NCBI GenBank assembly: GCA_033064195.1
Contig: JARBJD010000085.1
Coordinates: 124,001-188,000, forward strand
Origin: Blattamonas nauphoetae
Lineage: Eukaryota > Preaxostyla > Oxymonadida
Reading direction: 5' to 3'
Length of the DNA stretch: 64,000 nt
Within the stretch, counting starts at the first letter, position 1, and every line of letters starts with the position of its first letter. Of this stretch, positions 54,146-64,000 are shown piece by piece. The notes under the pieces were generated by a model. It saw only the letters and a list, made by a program, of their open reading frames with translations. It had not been told where the DNA came from and did not search any database. Made by a program: the position numbers and the translations under genes.

Positions 54146-56969
54146 TCATGGAAGTGGGAAGAAGGAGAAAAACTCAAAGTCATCACAATCACCATCCTCT
54201 CCTCTTTCCTGCTCTTCGAGTGTCGGACTGCGGAAAGGCAACTCATCGTCCCAATCGAAGTTGTCATCATCTTCCGATCCACTGCGTGTCCGCGGTTCTT
54301 TGTTCACTTCGACTTGTTCGGTGTCAGCTGCCGAAACGCATTCTGAGCGCAGCCACGACGAGCTCACAACAAGACGAGACTTGTTCGACGGAAGAGCGTC
54401 TTCCTCACTCCCAATCACTTCGCGCAACTGTTGAATGGTTGCTTGTTGGCGCTCTCGTTGTGCTGTCTCTTCTGGGGTGGGAGGGAAAGGTGTGGACCAG
54501 TGAAGCGGATTATCATCCATCCACCACTCTGCATCTCTGGCTTCCCTGTCTGCCGCGACCAGCTCCAGCTGCCTCTCGTTTTCTTCAAGTCGTGACAGAA
54601 CAGTTTCGGCCATCGCACGCAAGTCGATCGTGTTCACCTCGCTTCCACACTCGCACATGCCCAGCTCAGCCTGATTTCCAGCCACAGACGAATCGCATTC
54701 GGTCGCCATTCCTCTTCCCTCCCACAAAACCAGCTCCTCGTCTGCAATCACACGCAGTGCTCTGCAAATCATGTCATCGAAGAAGAATCAGAGCGAAAGA
54801 TGAGAGATGAGAGAAGAGAGAAGGCAAACCTGACAAATATGACACGAGTTCCATCAGAATCCAATCCATCCTCCTCCACACAGTTCCCACACTCCAAACA
54901 GCGCCGAATCAGACGGCTCGGGAGAGGAGAGAGCGACGTGTCCAGATGAACTCCATCAGAGCGAGTGAAGACAGCGGTCGAGGACACTGTGGGCACTCTT
55001 CTTCCACTTCTGAAGAAGAGAGAAGAAACAAGAATCAGAGAGAAGGAAAGGAAGGGAGGAAAGTGAAAAAAGAGAAAGTGAAGAGGATCGAAGAAGATAC
55101 ATGACAGCAACGAGTTCGTTCGGATTCACGACACCTTCCACAAACACTCCAACTGACGCACTGAAGCCAGTCAGGAAGGGATGATGAGAGCGAGCAAGCA
55201 CGAGATTGAAGGGATGGCTGAGACAAGGACCAAGAACAGCACCTGCGAAGATCACAACGAGAGAGGCAGACACGACCCATCTGGAAACAGAGAAGTGTGG
55301 TGAAGCACGATCGACAACTCGACAGGGAAGAGCAGCTCGGCCAGAGCAGGCGGGGACAGCTCACCAAAACACGAGTCGCACAGAAACTTCCTGCGAAGAG
55401 AGGAGAGGAGAGAGGAGAGACATTCAGAATCAGAACAGACATACTCAAAGTCCATAGCTCGCACAGCCGACTTCGCAAAGAGTGAATCCTGCGAGGCACA
55501 CGACGCGTGGCAGAACGCTCCACACTTCACACACACCAGCCCTGCATACATTACACAGAAGAGCACACACCGTCGTCCATCCTTGCTGCCAACGAGCAGA
55601 AGTCGCAGATTGACATCACTTCGTCTTCTGGTTCTCTGCTCACCTCACCTCTGCTCTGTCGTGGCTGAGTGAAAATGACAAAAGAAGAACGGCAAACTGG
55701 ATGGTGAATGTTGTGGAGAGTTCGACCGTGTGTTTCAAGAGATGATAAAGCTGTGAAAGTTTTCCCGCATCCAGGATATGAGCATTTGTATGGTTTGTCA
55801 CCTGTGTGTGTTCGTTCGTGCTTTTTCAGATCATTTGAAGCTGTGAAAGCTTTTTCACAACCAGAGTATGAGCATTTGTATGGTTTCTCACCAGTATGGA
55901 TTCGTCTGTGTGTTTTGAAAGCAGTTAAATCTGAAAACGCTTTTCTGCATCCAAGGAAGGTGCATTTGAAGGGTCTTTCGCCAGTGTGGACTCGCTGGTG
56001 CCTGATCAGTTTAGATGATTCTATAAATGCTTTCTCGCATCCAGTGAATGAACATTTGAAAGGTTTCTCGCCAGAATGTATTCTTTCGTGTTGTTTGAGA
56101 TTTGATGAAGTTGTGAACGCCTTTCCGCATCCTCGGAATGAGCATTGGAATGGTTTTTCCCGAGTATGGATTCGTTTGTGTCTTTTGAGATTTGATAATT
56201 GAGAAAAGGCTTTTCCACATCCAGTAATTGTGCATTTGTATGGTGTTTCACCAGTGTGGATCCGTCTGTGTTCTTTGAAAGCAGATAAATCTGAAAACGC
56301 TTTCCCACATCCAGAGAATGGGCATTTGTATGGTTTCTCACCAGTGTGGATCCGTTCGTGTCGAATCAGTTGAGATGATTCCGAAAAAGCTTTTCCACAT
56401 CCAAGGAAGGGGCATTGGAAGGGTCTTTCCCCAGTGTGGGTTCTTTCGTGAACCGTGAGATTGGATGATTTGGAAAACGCCTTTCCGCATCCTAGGAATG
56501 TGCATTTGTATGGTTTTTCACCAGTGTGGATTCGTTCGTGTGTTTTGAGATTTGTTAATTTAGAAAAGGCTTTTCCGCATCCAGTAAATGCACATTTGTA
56601 TGGTTTCTCACCAGAATGGATTCGTCTGTGTTCATTGAAAGCAGATAAAGCTGAAAATGCTTTTCCACATCCAGTAAATGTGCATTTGTATGGTTTTTCA
56701 CCAGTGTGGGTTCGTTTGTGTGTTATGAGACCTGATGAAGTTGCGAACGCTTTTCCGCATCCAGAGACTGGACACTTGAATGGTTTTTCACCAGTGTGGG
56801 TTCGTTTGTGTCTTTTCAGATCATATGAAGTTGTGAACGCTTTCCCACATCCAGAGACTGTACATTGGAATGGTTTTTCACCAGTGTGGATTCGTTCGTG
56901 AGCTTTGAGACTTGAGAGATAATCGGTCGAATAATCACAATACGAGCACGTAAATCGCTTCAAGGACAT
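54146..56969 (-). CDS. C2H2 zinc-finger array fused to PHD and SET-like domains, 850 aa
   Basis: Exons (minus): 56969-55571, 55541-55445, 55390-55272, 55242-55101, 55009-54830, 54761-54146. All introns are GT-CAG (29, 54, 29, 91 and 68 nt) and the phases close at 2553 nt. Residues 1-420 hold 14 C2H2 fingers joined by TGEKP-type linkers; the first is C-x2-C, the others C-x4-C. A perfect C4HC3 PHD finger follows: CDFC, CVKC, FCH, SC, CDSC. Then comes a SET-like region ([50 protein letters not shown]) with a post-SET-like CECG. The SET region lacks the NHS motif and has Trp-Glu where the catalytic Tyr is usual, so activity is doubtful. The tail is acidic ([13 protein letters not shown]). Probable nuclear DNA-binding chromatin regulator. 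The fusion depends on one open frame across 55700-55571, which is uninterrupted. Confidence 0.82.
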
Positions 56970-57653
56970 CAATACTCTGAATGAGCGTGATTATGTCGTG
57001 GATCTTGAGAAGTGCGAAAATGGACATTCTGGCAATCACAAAATGTAGGGGCGATCTTTGACGTTCGTCAAGAACTCCATAATTCTGGAAGTTAGGTTCT
57101 TCCTCTGTTGACTGTTCCGTTTTCCACTGATTTGGGTGCTCTTACTTGTTCTGATTCCAGAGCGACGAGACGAAAGGAAGACAATTGAAAAGAAACGTGA
57201 TTCGTTTTGTGAGATGAACATATTTCTTTCTTAAAGATGGTTTTGAATGCTATAGTTTGCCCCAAAGTACTCAAGAACAGAGTGAAACTCGAGTCACCAC
57301 TCTTCTTCCTCTCTCCTCGTTCTTCGTCAGCGATTGAGTTGTGTTTGGCCCGAGTTGACCGAAGTTGATGGACACCTCATCGTGCTGTGTCCTTCCGCGG
57401 AGTAAATCAATGAAATGCACACAAGCGAAGCCACAACCACATTTTCACACCTTTGCGTCGTCGTTTGAAACGACTTGTTCTCATGATTTGCTCATTCTCC
57501 CTCCAACCTTCCTCTTGGTTCAGCGATGATCTCACTCATCATGATTTCCTGTTTTGTTCTTCCTTTGAACGATCATTTCGTCTCAACATCATTGTTTTGC
57601 TCATTCTTTTTTCTGACCCATAAGGAAAGTTTCTTAAAGACAACTCGATCAGA
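56970..57653. other. Divergent intergenic stretch
   Basis: It lies between the start of the minus-strand zinc-finger gene and the plus-strand tandem family. No gene is supported; 60-codon minus frames near 57036-57274 lack motifs. An upstream 5' exon of the zinc-finger gene cannot be ruled out, because the frame stays open for a few codons above the ATG. The last 45 bases hold the conserved leader listed below. Confidence 0.5.
57611..57653 (+). promoter_or_regulatory. Conserved leader upstream of the tandem family starts
   Basis: TTCTGACCCATAAGGA lies about 40 bases before the ATG. Near-identical blocks precede the second copy (TTTCTGACCCATTACGA, about 60451-60467) and the third copy (TTTTCTGACCCATAACGA, about 62944-62960), although the bases between the block and the ATG differ. 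Conservation of this block in all three suggests a promoter or start-proximal element, or simply recent duplication. Confidence 0.4.
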
Positions 57654-58730
57654 ATGACCGAGATTCTTACGAAAACAGATGTCTCCTCCAGTACAGCAAT
57701 CTCTGGCTTGTCCACCCTTCGGTTGCCATTTTCATTGGATTGCTCGCCTTTCCTGAGTTGGAACGAAGAAAAACTCGAATCTGAACACGAAAGAATCGTT
57801 GTCTTTAGATCTCTCGTTGCCACTGTGAAGTCCCAGCCTGCACTTGATGCCCCTCTGGAAGCGAAAGCCGTGAAATTTCTGGAATATATGAGACAGTATT
57901 CACCAAAAAAATCAACAGATCCTTATCTCGGCATACTGGCATCGAACTCTGATGATTCGTGGACAGACTTCGTACAGTCAATTGGGGTGCTCATTTCTTC
58001 ACCAAATCTCAGCATAACAACAGCAACAATGGGGATGCTCAATCATCGGATCGCGTGGTGTTATCCTAAAAACCTTCTTTCCCTCGTCAAAGCTGATCTG
58101 ATCCCTCAACTCATCGGCTCTCTCAATCCCCAGTCGCTTTCGTTCACAGAAGCAGATGATGTCCACGCTCTACTTCTGTTGTCCATCAGAAAGTTTTTTG
58201 AGCTCGCAACTCCGAATGGTCTCATATACCCCAGAATTAACGATGCCGATGGACAACAAGCTGTTCACGAGACTGTTTTTCGGCATGTTCTCGTCCCTTC
58301 GGAGAAGTATATATGCCATTTGTGCATGAACCGCTTTTCGATCATCGATGGCAAACAATCCAGATTTTTTCTGTTTCTCCTTGCCCGACTCCTCAAAATA
58401 TCTCCATATTATCAACCAACAATGGATTTAGTTCTTCATATGCCCGTCTTCCTCACGATTCCAAGCTGTCTCACATTCTTCGAATATGATGACTCAATCC
58501 GTTGGTTTCTCCGTTTAATGGTCGATTTCCAGCTGGAATGGAACGAATTACGGGGAGAAGTGCGACAGATGGGGAACTCAGTGTATCGAGCGATGCAAAT
58601 GGAGGGCATCGAAGATGTGATTGAGGAAAAGCTGCGATACGACCAAAACGAATATTTCGGAAGATATATTGTTGTCAGATCGATCGACTGGAACAACCTG
58701 CAGGGCATGAACATATCACAACTTTGGTAG
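57654..58730 (+). CDS. Tandem helical-protein family, copy 1, 358 aa
   Basis: This is a single-exon frame from ATG at 57654. The product is helical throughout with no signal peptide or membrane span. Strongly conserved blocks shared with copies 2 and 3 include VVFRSLVATVKSQPALDAPL, LEAKAVKFLE, VLISS, LVKADLIPQLI, QQAVHETV, VPSEKYICHLCMNRFSIIDG, SPYYQPTMD and MEGIEDVIEEKL. The CHLC pair with nearby His could bind metal but is isolated. I recognise no family. The repeated helices suggest a HEAT-like solenoid. The array and high similarity show recent duplication. Confidence 0.85.
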   Translation: MTEILTKTDVSSSTAISGLSTLRLPFSLDCSPFLSWNEEKLESEHERIVVFRSLVATVKSQPALDAPLEAKAVKFLEYMRQYSPKKSTDPYLGILASNSDDSWTDFVQSIGVLISSPNLSITTATMGMLNHRIAWCYPKNLLSLVKADLIPQLIGSLNPQSLSFTEADDVHALLLLSIRKFFELATPNGLIYPRINDADGQQAVHETVFRHVLVPSEKYICHLCMNRFSIIDGKQSRFFLFLLARLLKISPYYQPTMDLVLHMPVFLTIPSCLTFFEYDDSIRWFLRLMVDFQLEWNELRGEVRQMGNSVYRAMQMEGIEDVIEEKLRYDQNEYFGRYIVVRSIDWNNLQGMNISQLW

Positions 58731-60492
58731 AAACATGCCAGCACCGACGGACGTTCCTAACTGTTTCTGACTTCTTTTGAACAACAAACACTGTTTGTGT
58801 GTGATCTTTGTCGGCTCCGGCATCACCTCGTGGTTTTGTTTGCAGGAACGATTCGAATTCTCTCTCTCCAATCTCCCTCCGTCATCCCCGCACTCTCCTT
58901 CATTCTCCTTCGTGGCCACTCTCGCACTGCTGGTTTGTGGAAGGGGATGCATTCATTGATGGATCAATCGATGGTGACAATTGGTGGGAGTGTGTGTTTC
59001 GTTGATTGAGGATGGAAAGGTGCGACTCGTCAAGAGCACAAAATTAGGTCGAGAGATTGTTGCCGACACGATGAAATTGAACACCATGCAAGGAACGAAC
59101 ATTGGGCGACGTGAATCGAATCAGGCTGAAACACGTCAACAACCAGACGAAACAAGACCCTTCGCTCTCCACACTCAACCATCTCCCACCCCTCTACCTC
59201 GTTTCTCCCGATTTCAACACCACTCTCTCGCTCTCTTGATTTGAAGAGTGGTTGACCAATCGCGAAGGATTCTCGACCAGATGTGTGACTGACCCCAACA
59301 CCCTCCATCACACTCGACACACCATCATCTTCGTTTTCTTCGCTGGATTGTGGATTTTGATTTGTGTGTGGATGGTCGGTCTTTCGATTGGCTGAGCGGA
59401 TTGGTGTGGGAAGACGGACGACAACACCCACACCGTCGACGTTCGCACAACGATGTCACTCCCCTCCCACCTGAACTCCATTTGAGTGCACTCCCCTCAT
59501 CGCCCGAACATCCGCAGATGCCACGCCAACCTTCCACTCTCATCAATCCCAACATCCGCGCGAGGACGATGGGCGGAGAGAAGACACGAGAGCTTCCGCA
59601 TCAGCCATCGTCGTGGATGGATGGAAGAGAAGGAAGGAGAGGGAATGCAGTGAGGATCCTGATTGATGTCGCTCTGACGCAGCCACGAGGTGAACAGGCA
59701 GGACGAGAAGAAAGAGAAGCTGTTGCGTCTGCTCGCTCCACTCTTCTCCGACACTCTCATCTGCTCCACACGATCCAATCTCAACTCCATCGATGATGCA
59801 TCCCGCGCGTCTCCCATTGTTGCCTCGATAGCTTGATGTGTCTCGACTGTCACTGTCGCAACATTTTCGTCGAAGGACGCATCCACAGACTTGATTGTGG
59901 GAATTGAAGTGATGTGCAGAACGACCTTTTCATCTGATTTTTGATCCCCAACAATCATCATTCGGCGTGGCTGATGTGGAGTCACAGGAAGGAGTCATGT
60001 CCGGCGTGATTTGGATGGATGTGTGCCAATCGAAAGAAATGTCGTTTCCGCTCTTCGAGTTGGAACGGGAAACGGAGGATGCTCTGAACTTCTCGAATGA
60101 TCGACAGAGCTGTCCCTTCCACAATCGAGACAGCACCAGTGTCACGCAAGGCTGAGGATTGCACGAAGGCGCAGTTTGAGATTGAGATGGAATCTGATGA
60201 GAGACACGCAGCCACAGTGAAAGAAGCTGTGGACAGTTCGTGAACGACGAATCATCCGTCTCTTCTTTTCATTCATGCGTTGACTCCCTTGTGCATTCGT
60301 TGTTCCTTGACTTGCAGTTGCCATCTTTCAGTTCGTCTCATTCACAAGCTGCTTCATCGTTCATGAATAATCTCAGTCTTCATTGGTGGATTGTTGCTGT
60401 TCCGTTTGGATATCTGTTTCATCTCAGTCTCTTTCTTTCATCATTTGATGTTTCTGACCCATTACGAAAGTTTACTGACTGATTCTGAAAGA
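58731..60492. other. Duplicated spacer with decayed gene remnants
   Basis: The first 1.1 kb is closely similar to the spacer after copy 2 (from about 61561), so the tandem unit includes both gene and spacer. Remnants: on plus, DGKVRLVKSTKLGREIVADT near 59010-59080, the like of which recurs near 61870-61930; on minus, beta-helix-like pieces (ISISNCAFVQSSALRDTG near 60200-60150, VVLHITSIPTIKSVDASF near 59920-59870). No intact gene is seen. Confidence 0.5.
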
Positions 60493-61560
60493 ATGACTGC
60501 AATTGTCAAGAAAACAGATGCCTCATCAAGTCCAACGTACTCTGATTTGTCATCCTCTCTGTTCCCGTTTTCAATGGATTGTTCTGCTTTCAAGAATTGG
60601 ACCAAAACTGCTGATGAAACTGAGCGAGAAAAGGCCGTTGTATTTCGATCTCTTGCTGCAACTGTGAAGATCCAGCCTTCGCTTGATGTCTCTTTGGAGG
60701 TGAAAGCCGTGAAATTTCTCCGATCGGTGGATCCATTGAGTGGAACAAATCCAGATGATTTTCTCAACAGCTTTGGGGGAATCGCTGGTGATTCATTGGC
60801 CAACTTCATACAGCACACCGGTGTGCTGATTTCTTCGGCCAGTCAGGTGATCACCACAATAACAATGGAGACACTCGATTCTCTGTTTTTGTGGTGTTCA
60901 ACTAATCAGAAGCTTGCCCTCGTCCAAGCTGATCTATTCGCTCAACTCATGATCAGTCTCTATCCACAGTCTCTTTCTTTTGACAAAGCGGTCAATATCC
61001 ACATCTATCTCATGAAAACCATCACTCGTTCTTTCTGGCTCACAACTCTGGATGGTCTCGCTAAACTCAAAATCGAAGGCCAGGATGGACAACAAGCTGT
61101 TCACGAGACGGTTCTGAAGCAAATTCTGTCGCCTTCGGAGAAGTATATATGCCATTTGTGCGTGAACCGATTTTCGATCATCGATGGAACACAATCCTTG
61201 CATTTTCTGGGTCTTCTTGCCAAAATCATCCGAATATCTCCTTATTATCAACCAACAATGAATTTTGTCCTTTATCTGCCAGTCGTTCTCGTGATATCAA
61301 GTTGTCTCGCATTCTTCGAAAATGATTTCGCAATCTGCCAGTTTCTGCATGAAATGATCTCTTCTCAGCATGAATGGAACAAAAGAAGGGGAAAACGGCA
61401 ACAGTTGTGGAAGACAGTGCATCGGATGTTGAGAACGGAGGGCATCGAAGATGTGATTGAAGAAAAGCTGCAAAAAGACAGAAATGCAGACGACAGAAGA
61501 CGTGTTGTTGACAAATCGATCAGATGGAGCAACCAGCAGGGCCTGAACCTTCCACTGTAA
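60493..61560 (+). CDS. Tandem helical-protein family, copy 2, 355 aa
   Basis: I chose the ATG at 60493 because it aligns with the starts of copies 1 and 3 (M-T-x at the same distance from the conserved leader), although the frame is open farther upstream. The frame is intact to TAA at 61558-61560. Conserved blocks match copy 1 (VVFRSLAATVKIQPSLDVSL, QQAVHETVLKQ, EKYICHLCVNRFSIIDG, TEGIEDVIEEKLQ). Differences are spread along the protein. The last 15 residues differ from copy 1. Function unknown. Confidence 0.87.
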   Translation: MTAIVKKTDASSSPTYSDLSSSLFPFSMDCSAFKNWTKTADETEREKAVVFRSLAATVKIQPSLDVSLEVKAVKFLRSVDPLSGTNPDDFLNSFGGIAGDSLANFIQHTGVLISSASQVITTITMETLDSLFLWCSTNQKLALVQADLFAQLMISLYPQSLSFDKAVNIHIYLMKTITRSFWLTTLDGLAKLKIEGQDGQQAVHETVLKQILSPSEKYICHLCVNRFSIIDGTQSLHFLGLLAKIIRISPYYQPTMNFVLYLPVVLVISSCLAFFENDFAICQFLHEMISSQHEWNKRRGKRQQLWKTVHRMLRTEGIEDVIEEKLQKDRNADDRRRVVDKSIRWSNQQGLNLPL

Positions 61561-62985
61561 GAATCGAAACATACAGGAACCAGCGAACATTTCGAACAGT
61601 TTCTGACTTCTTTTGGACAACAAACACGATTTGTGTGTGAGCTTTATCGGCTCTGGCATCACCTCATGGCTCGCCACAACGATTCGGATTCTCTCTCGCC
61701 AGACTCCCTCGATGGTCGCCACACTCTCCTTCATTCTTCTTCGCCGCCACTCTCGCACTGCTGCACTGTTCGCACTGCTCGTTTGTGGAAGGGGATGGAA
61801 TCATCGATCGATCGACGGATTGATGGATGGTGACGATTGGTGGGAGTGTGTGTTTCGTTGACTGAGGACGGAAAGGTGCGACTCGTCAAACGCACAAAAT
61901 TGTGTGGAAGCCTTGTTGCCGACACGATGAAATTGAACAACGTGCGTGGAACGAACATTGAGCGACGTGAATCGAATCAGGCTGAAACACGTCAACAACC
62001 AGACGAAACAAGACCCTTCGCTCTCCTCACTCAACCATCTCCCACCGCTCTTCCTCGTTTCTCCCGATTTCAACACCACTCTCTCGCTCACTTGATTTGA
62101 AGAGTGGTTGACCAATCACGAACAATTCTCGAGGTGAGGTGAGACTGACCCCAACACTCTCCACCACACTCGACACACTCACTGATCTTCTTTTTCTTCG
62201 CTGGATTGTGGATTTTGATTTGTGTGTGGATGGTCTGTCTGGCCTTTGTGTCAAGGTGGATTGTTGTGAAGACGGACTTCATCAACCACAGCGACATTCA
62301 CATGCTGATCTGCATCTGACTCAACATCTGCACGCTCTGGACAACTGCTCTGAACGAGATTGTGTGAGAGACACAGACAAACACGCACACTTCACTCAGC
62401 TTGCGTTGCCACACATTCCCCGAATTCAACTCATCGTCTTCCAGATTGGTGTTGCGTCTTGCGCCGGTGGACCGAACCGTGTTGTGCGTGCTCGCCTCGG
62501 CGAAAGGGATAGTTGGATGGTCGACTCAACATCACGAATTGTTTCTTTGACAGACTTGGTGACCTGGATGGCTGTGCTCCTTTCTTCATCGAACTGGTGA
62601 TTAAGAAGGATCGATGGAGATGCTCAAAAGTGAGATGTCGACGTCTTCTCCACGAATGATGATTGCCGTTGTTTTGACAAGCGATCTGGTGGCTGAAATG
62701 ACAATTGCTCTGAATGGACGGTTTGTCTGTTTTGGAGAAGCAGAAGATGTCGATGTCTGTGTCGTTCTCCTCATCACTTGAGTGGCGAGGCAGACAACAG
62801 CGGATGGACATGACACTTTGGAAAATGAACAAGCACTTGGACGACAGACGATTCATCGATTATCTCGCTCATCCTGATTTACTATTTCTTTCCTCCTCTT
62901 GGACGACTATTTCATCTCAATGTCATTGTTTCACACACTCTTTTTTCTGACCCATAACGAGTGATTGACTCCTCACTCCGACAGA
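61561..62985. other. Second duplicated spacer with remnants
   Basis: It repeats the spacer after copy 1 for about 700 bases and then diverges. The plus strand again has DGKVRLVKRTKLCGSLVADT-like sequence (about 61870-61930). The minus strand near 62816-62601 has a beta-helix-like stretch (AIVISATRSLVKTTAIIIRG). No complete gene is seen. It ends in the conserved leader of copy 3. Confidence 0.5.
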
Positions 62986-64000
62986 ATGACTGGTTTATAC
63001 TCGAAGATAATCACATTCACTAATTCTCTTTGCACTGGTATCTCTTCACACTATTTTTCAAATTCTGTAGACTCTTCTCCTTTCCTGAATTGGAACGAAG
63101 AAACATATTACACCGTAGTCGAAAAGGCAGTTGTCTTTCAGTCTCTCGTTGCCCTCTTGAAGTTACAGCCTGCACTCGATGTCTCTCTGGAAGCGAAAGC
63201 CGCTAAATTCCTCGAATCTGTGGTTGCAAGGAACCGCGATTTTGCTGACTCTTTTCTCGACAGTCTTGCATCGAACTCTGATGATTCTAAGACATACTTC
63301 GTACAGTGTATGAGTGTGCTCATTTCATCTGCCAGTCGGGTGATTACCACTGCTGCAATGAAGATGCTCGATTCTCTGATGAAATGGTGTTCACATCATC
63401 AGAAGCTTGAACTCGTCAAAGCTGATCTGATCCCTCAGCTCATCGACACTCTCCATCCACAGTCTTTTTCCTTTGCTGAAGCAGTCGATATCCACAAATG
63501 TCTCATGAAAATCGTCGACTTGTCAATCTGGCTCACAACTTCGAATGGGCTCACAAAACTCGGATTTGAAGATCCCACTGAACAACAAGCTGTTCATGAG
63601 ACAGTTTTGAAGCAAGTTCTGGTCCCATCGGAGAAGTATATTCTCCACCTGTGCGTGAACCGCTTTTCGATCATCGACGGAGACCAATCAGCGATTTTTC
63701 TGGAACTCCTCACCCGACTTCTCGAAATTTCTCTTTGTTATCAGCCAACAATGGATTTTGTTCTTCATATACCAGTCGTTCTCACGATTCCAAGTTGTCT
63801 CTCCTTCTTCGACCATGATCTCTCAATCTGGGTTTTTCTGTATTATATTGTCGATGGCCAGCAGAAATGGAACAAAACAAGGGGAGAAGTGCGACGAATG
63901 ATGAAGACAGCGCTCCGAATGTTGAGAACGGAGGGCATCGAAGATGTGATTGAGGCAAAGCTTCAAAACGACAAAAAGGAGTACTTCGGAAGACGTGTTG
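62986..64000 (+). CDS. Tandem helical-protein family, copy 3, partial at window edge
   Basis: From ATG at 62986 the frame is open without a stop to the end of the window (338 codons). The first 30 residues differ from copies 1 and 2. After that the family blocks appear in order: NWNEE, VVFQSLVALLKLQPALDVSL, LEAKAAKFLES, VLISSASRVITT, LVKADLIPQLI, QQAVHETVLKQVL, EKYILHLCVNRFSIIDG, YQPTMDFVL, TEGIEDVIEAKLQ. By comparison about 15-20 residues are missing beyond the edge. It looks functional. The first Cys of the CHLC pair is Leu here, which argues against a metal-binding role for that pair. Confidence 0.87.
   Translation, partial: MTGLYSKIITFTNSLCTGISSHYFSNSVDSSPFLNWNEETYYTVVEKAVVFQSLVALLKLQPALDVSLEAKAAKFLESVVARNRDFADSFLDSLASNSDDSKTYFVQCMSVLISSASRVITTAAMKMLDSLMKWCSHHQKLELVKADLIPQLIDTLHPQSFSFAEAVDIHKCLMKIVDLSIWLTTSNGLTKLGFEDPTEQQAVHETVLKQVLVPSEKYILHLCVNRFSIIDGDQSAIFLELLTRLLEISLCYQPTMDFVLHIPVVLTIPSCLSFFDHDLSIWVFLYYIVDGQQKWNKTRGEVRRMMKTALRMLRTEGIEDVIEAKLQNDKKEYFGRRV

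Noticed and set aside
55708-56901. Plus-strand frames opposite the zinc-finger array
   Set aside because: They mirror the 90-bp periodicity of the C2H2 units on the coding strand and have no independent motif.
1-64000. Alternative genetic code, as known from some oxymonads (TAA/TAG as Gln)
   Set aside because: Long conserved frames in this window end at TAA, TAG or TGA at expected places, and none of the intact genes contains in-frame TAA or TAG.

Overview
The window looks like nuclear DNA of a protist, most likely an oxymonad (Preaxostyla) of the Blattamonas kind. This is an inference, not a database match. It rests on three things: (1) genes broken by many very short GT-AG introns (22-35 nt, a few up to about 150 nt) whose phases all resolve; (2) abundant serine-rich right-handed beta-helix surface proteins ending in a transmembrane segment and a kinase-like domain; (3) large all-helical proteins of no known family plus small divergent kinases. 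The standard genetic code fits everywhere.

Layout. 1-1360: partial minus-strand coiled-coil gene. 2419-5202: minus-strand 927-aa helical protein. 5665-10187: DIRS-like tyrosine-recombinase retroelement with gag-like, RT-RNase H and recombinase parts, inverted ends and an internal complementary region. 10377-13106: 13-exon gene for a 705-aa pseudokinase-kinase tandem. 13325-14087: unknown minus-strand gene. 14364-16389: decayed beta-helix gene with an internal inversion. 16688-20014: five-exon 1055-aa helical protein. 20533-22034: five-exon 384-aa kinase. 22035-24442: gene remnants.

24443-53083 is the most striking part. One large beta-helix/TM/kinase-like receptor gene has been opened by four separate mobile insertions: a 13.8-kb TIR element (25590-39382), a small DIRS-derived element (about 40456-43090), an 856-bp MITE-like element (43119-43974) and a second DIRS-derived element (about 47122-52122). 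At every site, removing the insertion plus one copy of the duplicated target restores the host reading frame. Three of the four insertions carry pieces of other beta-helix host genes, all antisense to the interrupted gene.

54146-56969 (minus) is a six-exon gene joining 14 C2H2 zinc fingers to a PHD finger and a diverged SET-like domain. This is an architecture like animal PRDM proteins with the order reversed. 57654-64000 holds three tandem copies of a gene for a roughly 355-aa helical protein (the third runs off the window), separated by duplicated spacers with decayed gene remnants.

Limits: all family calls come from reading motifs by eye. Intron models were checked only for splice signals, phase and domain continuity. 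Remnant regions are described coarsely.
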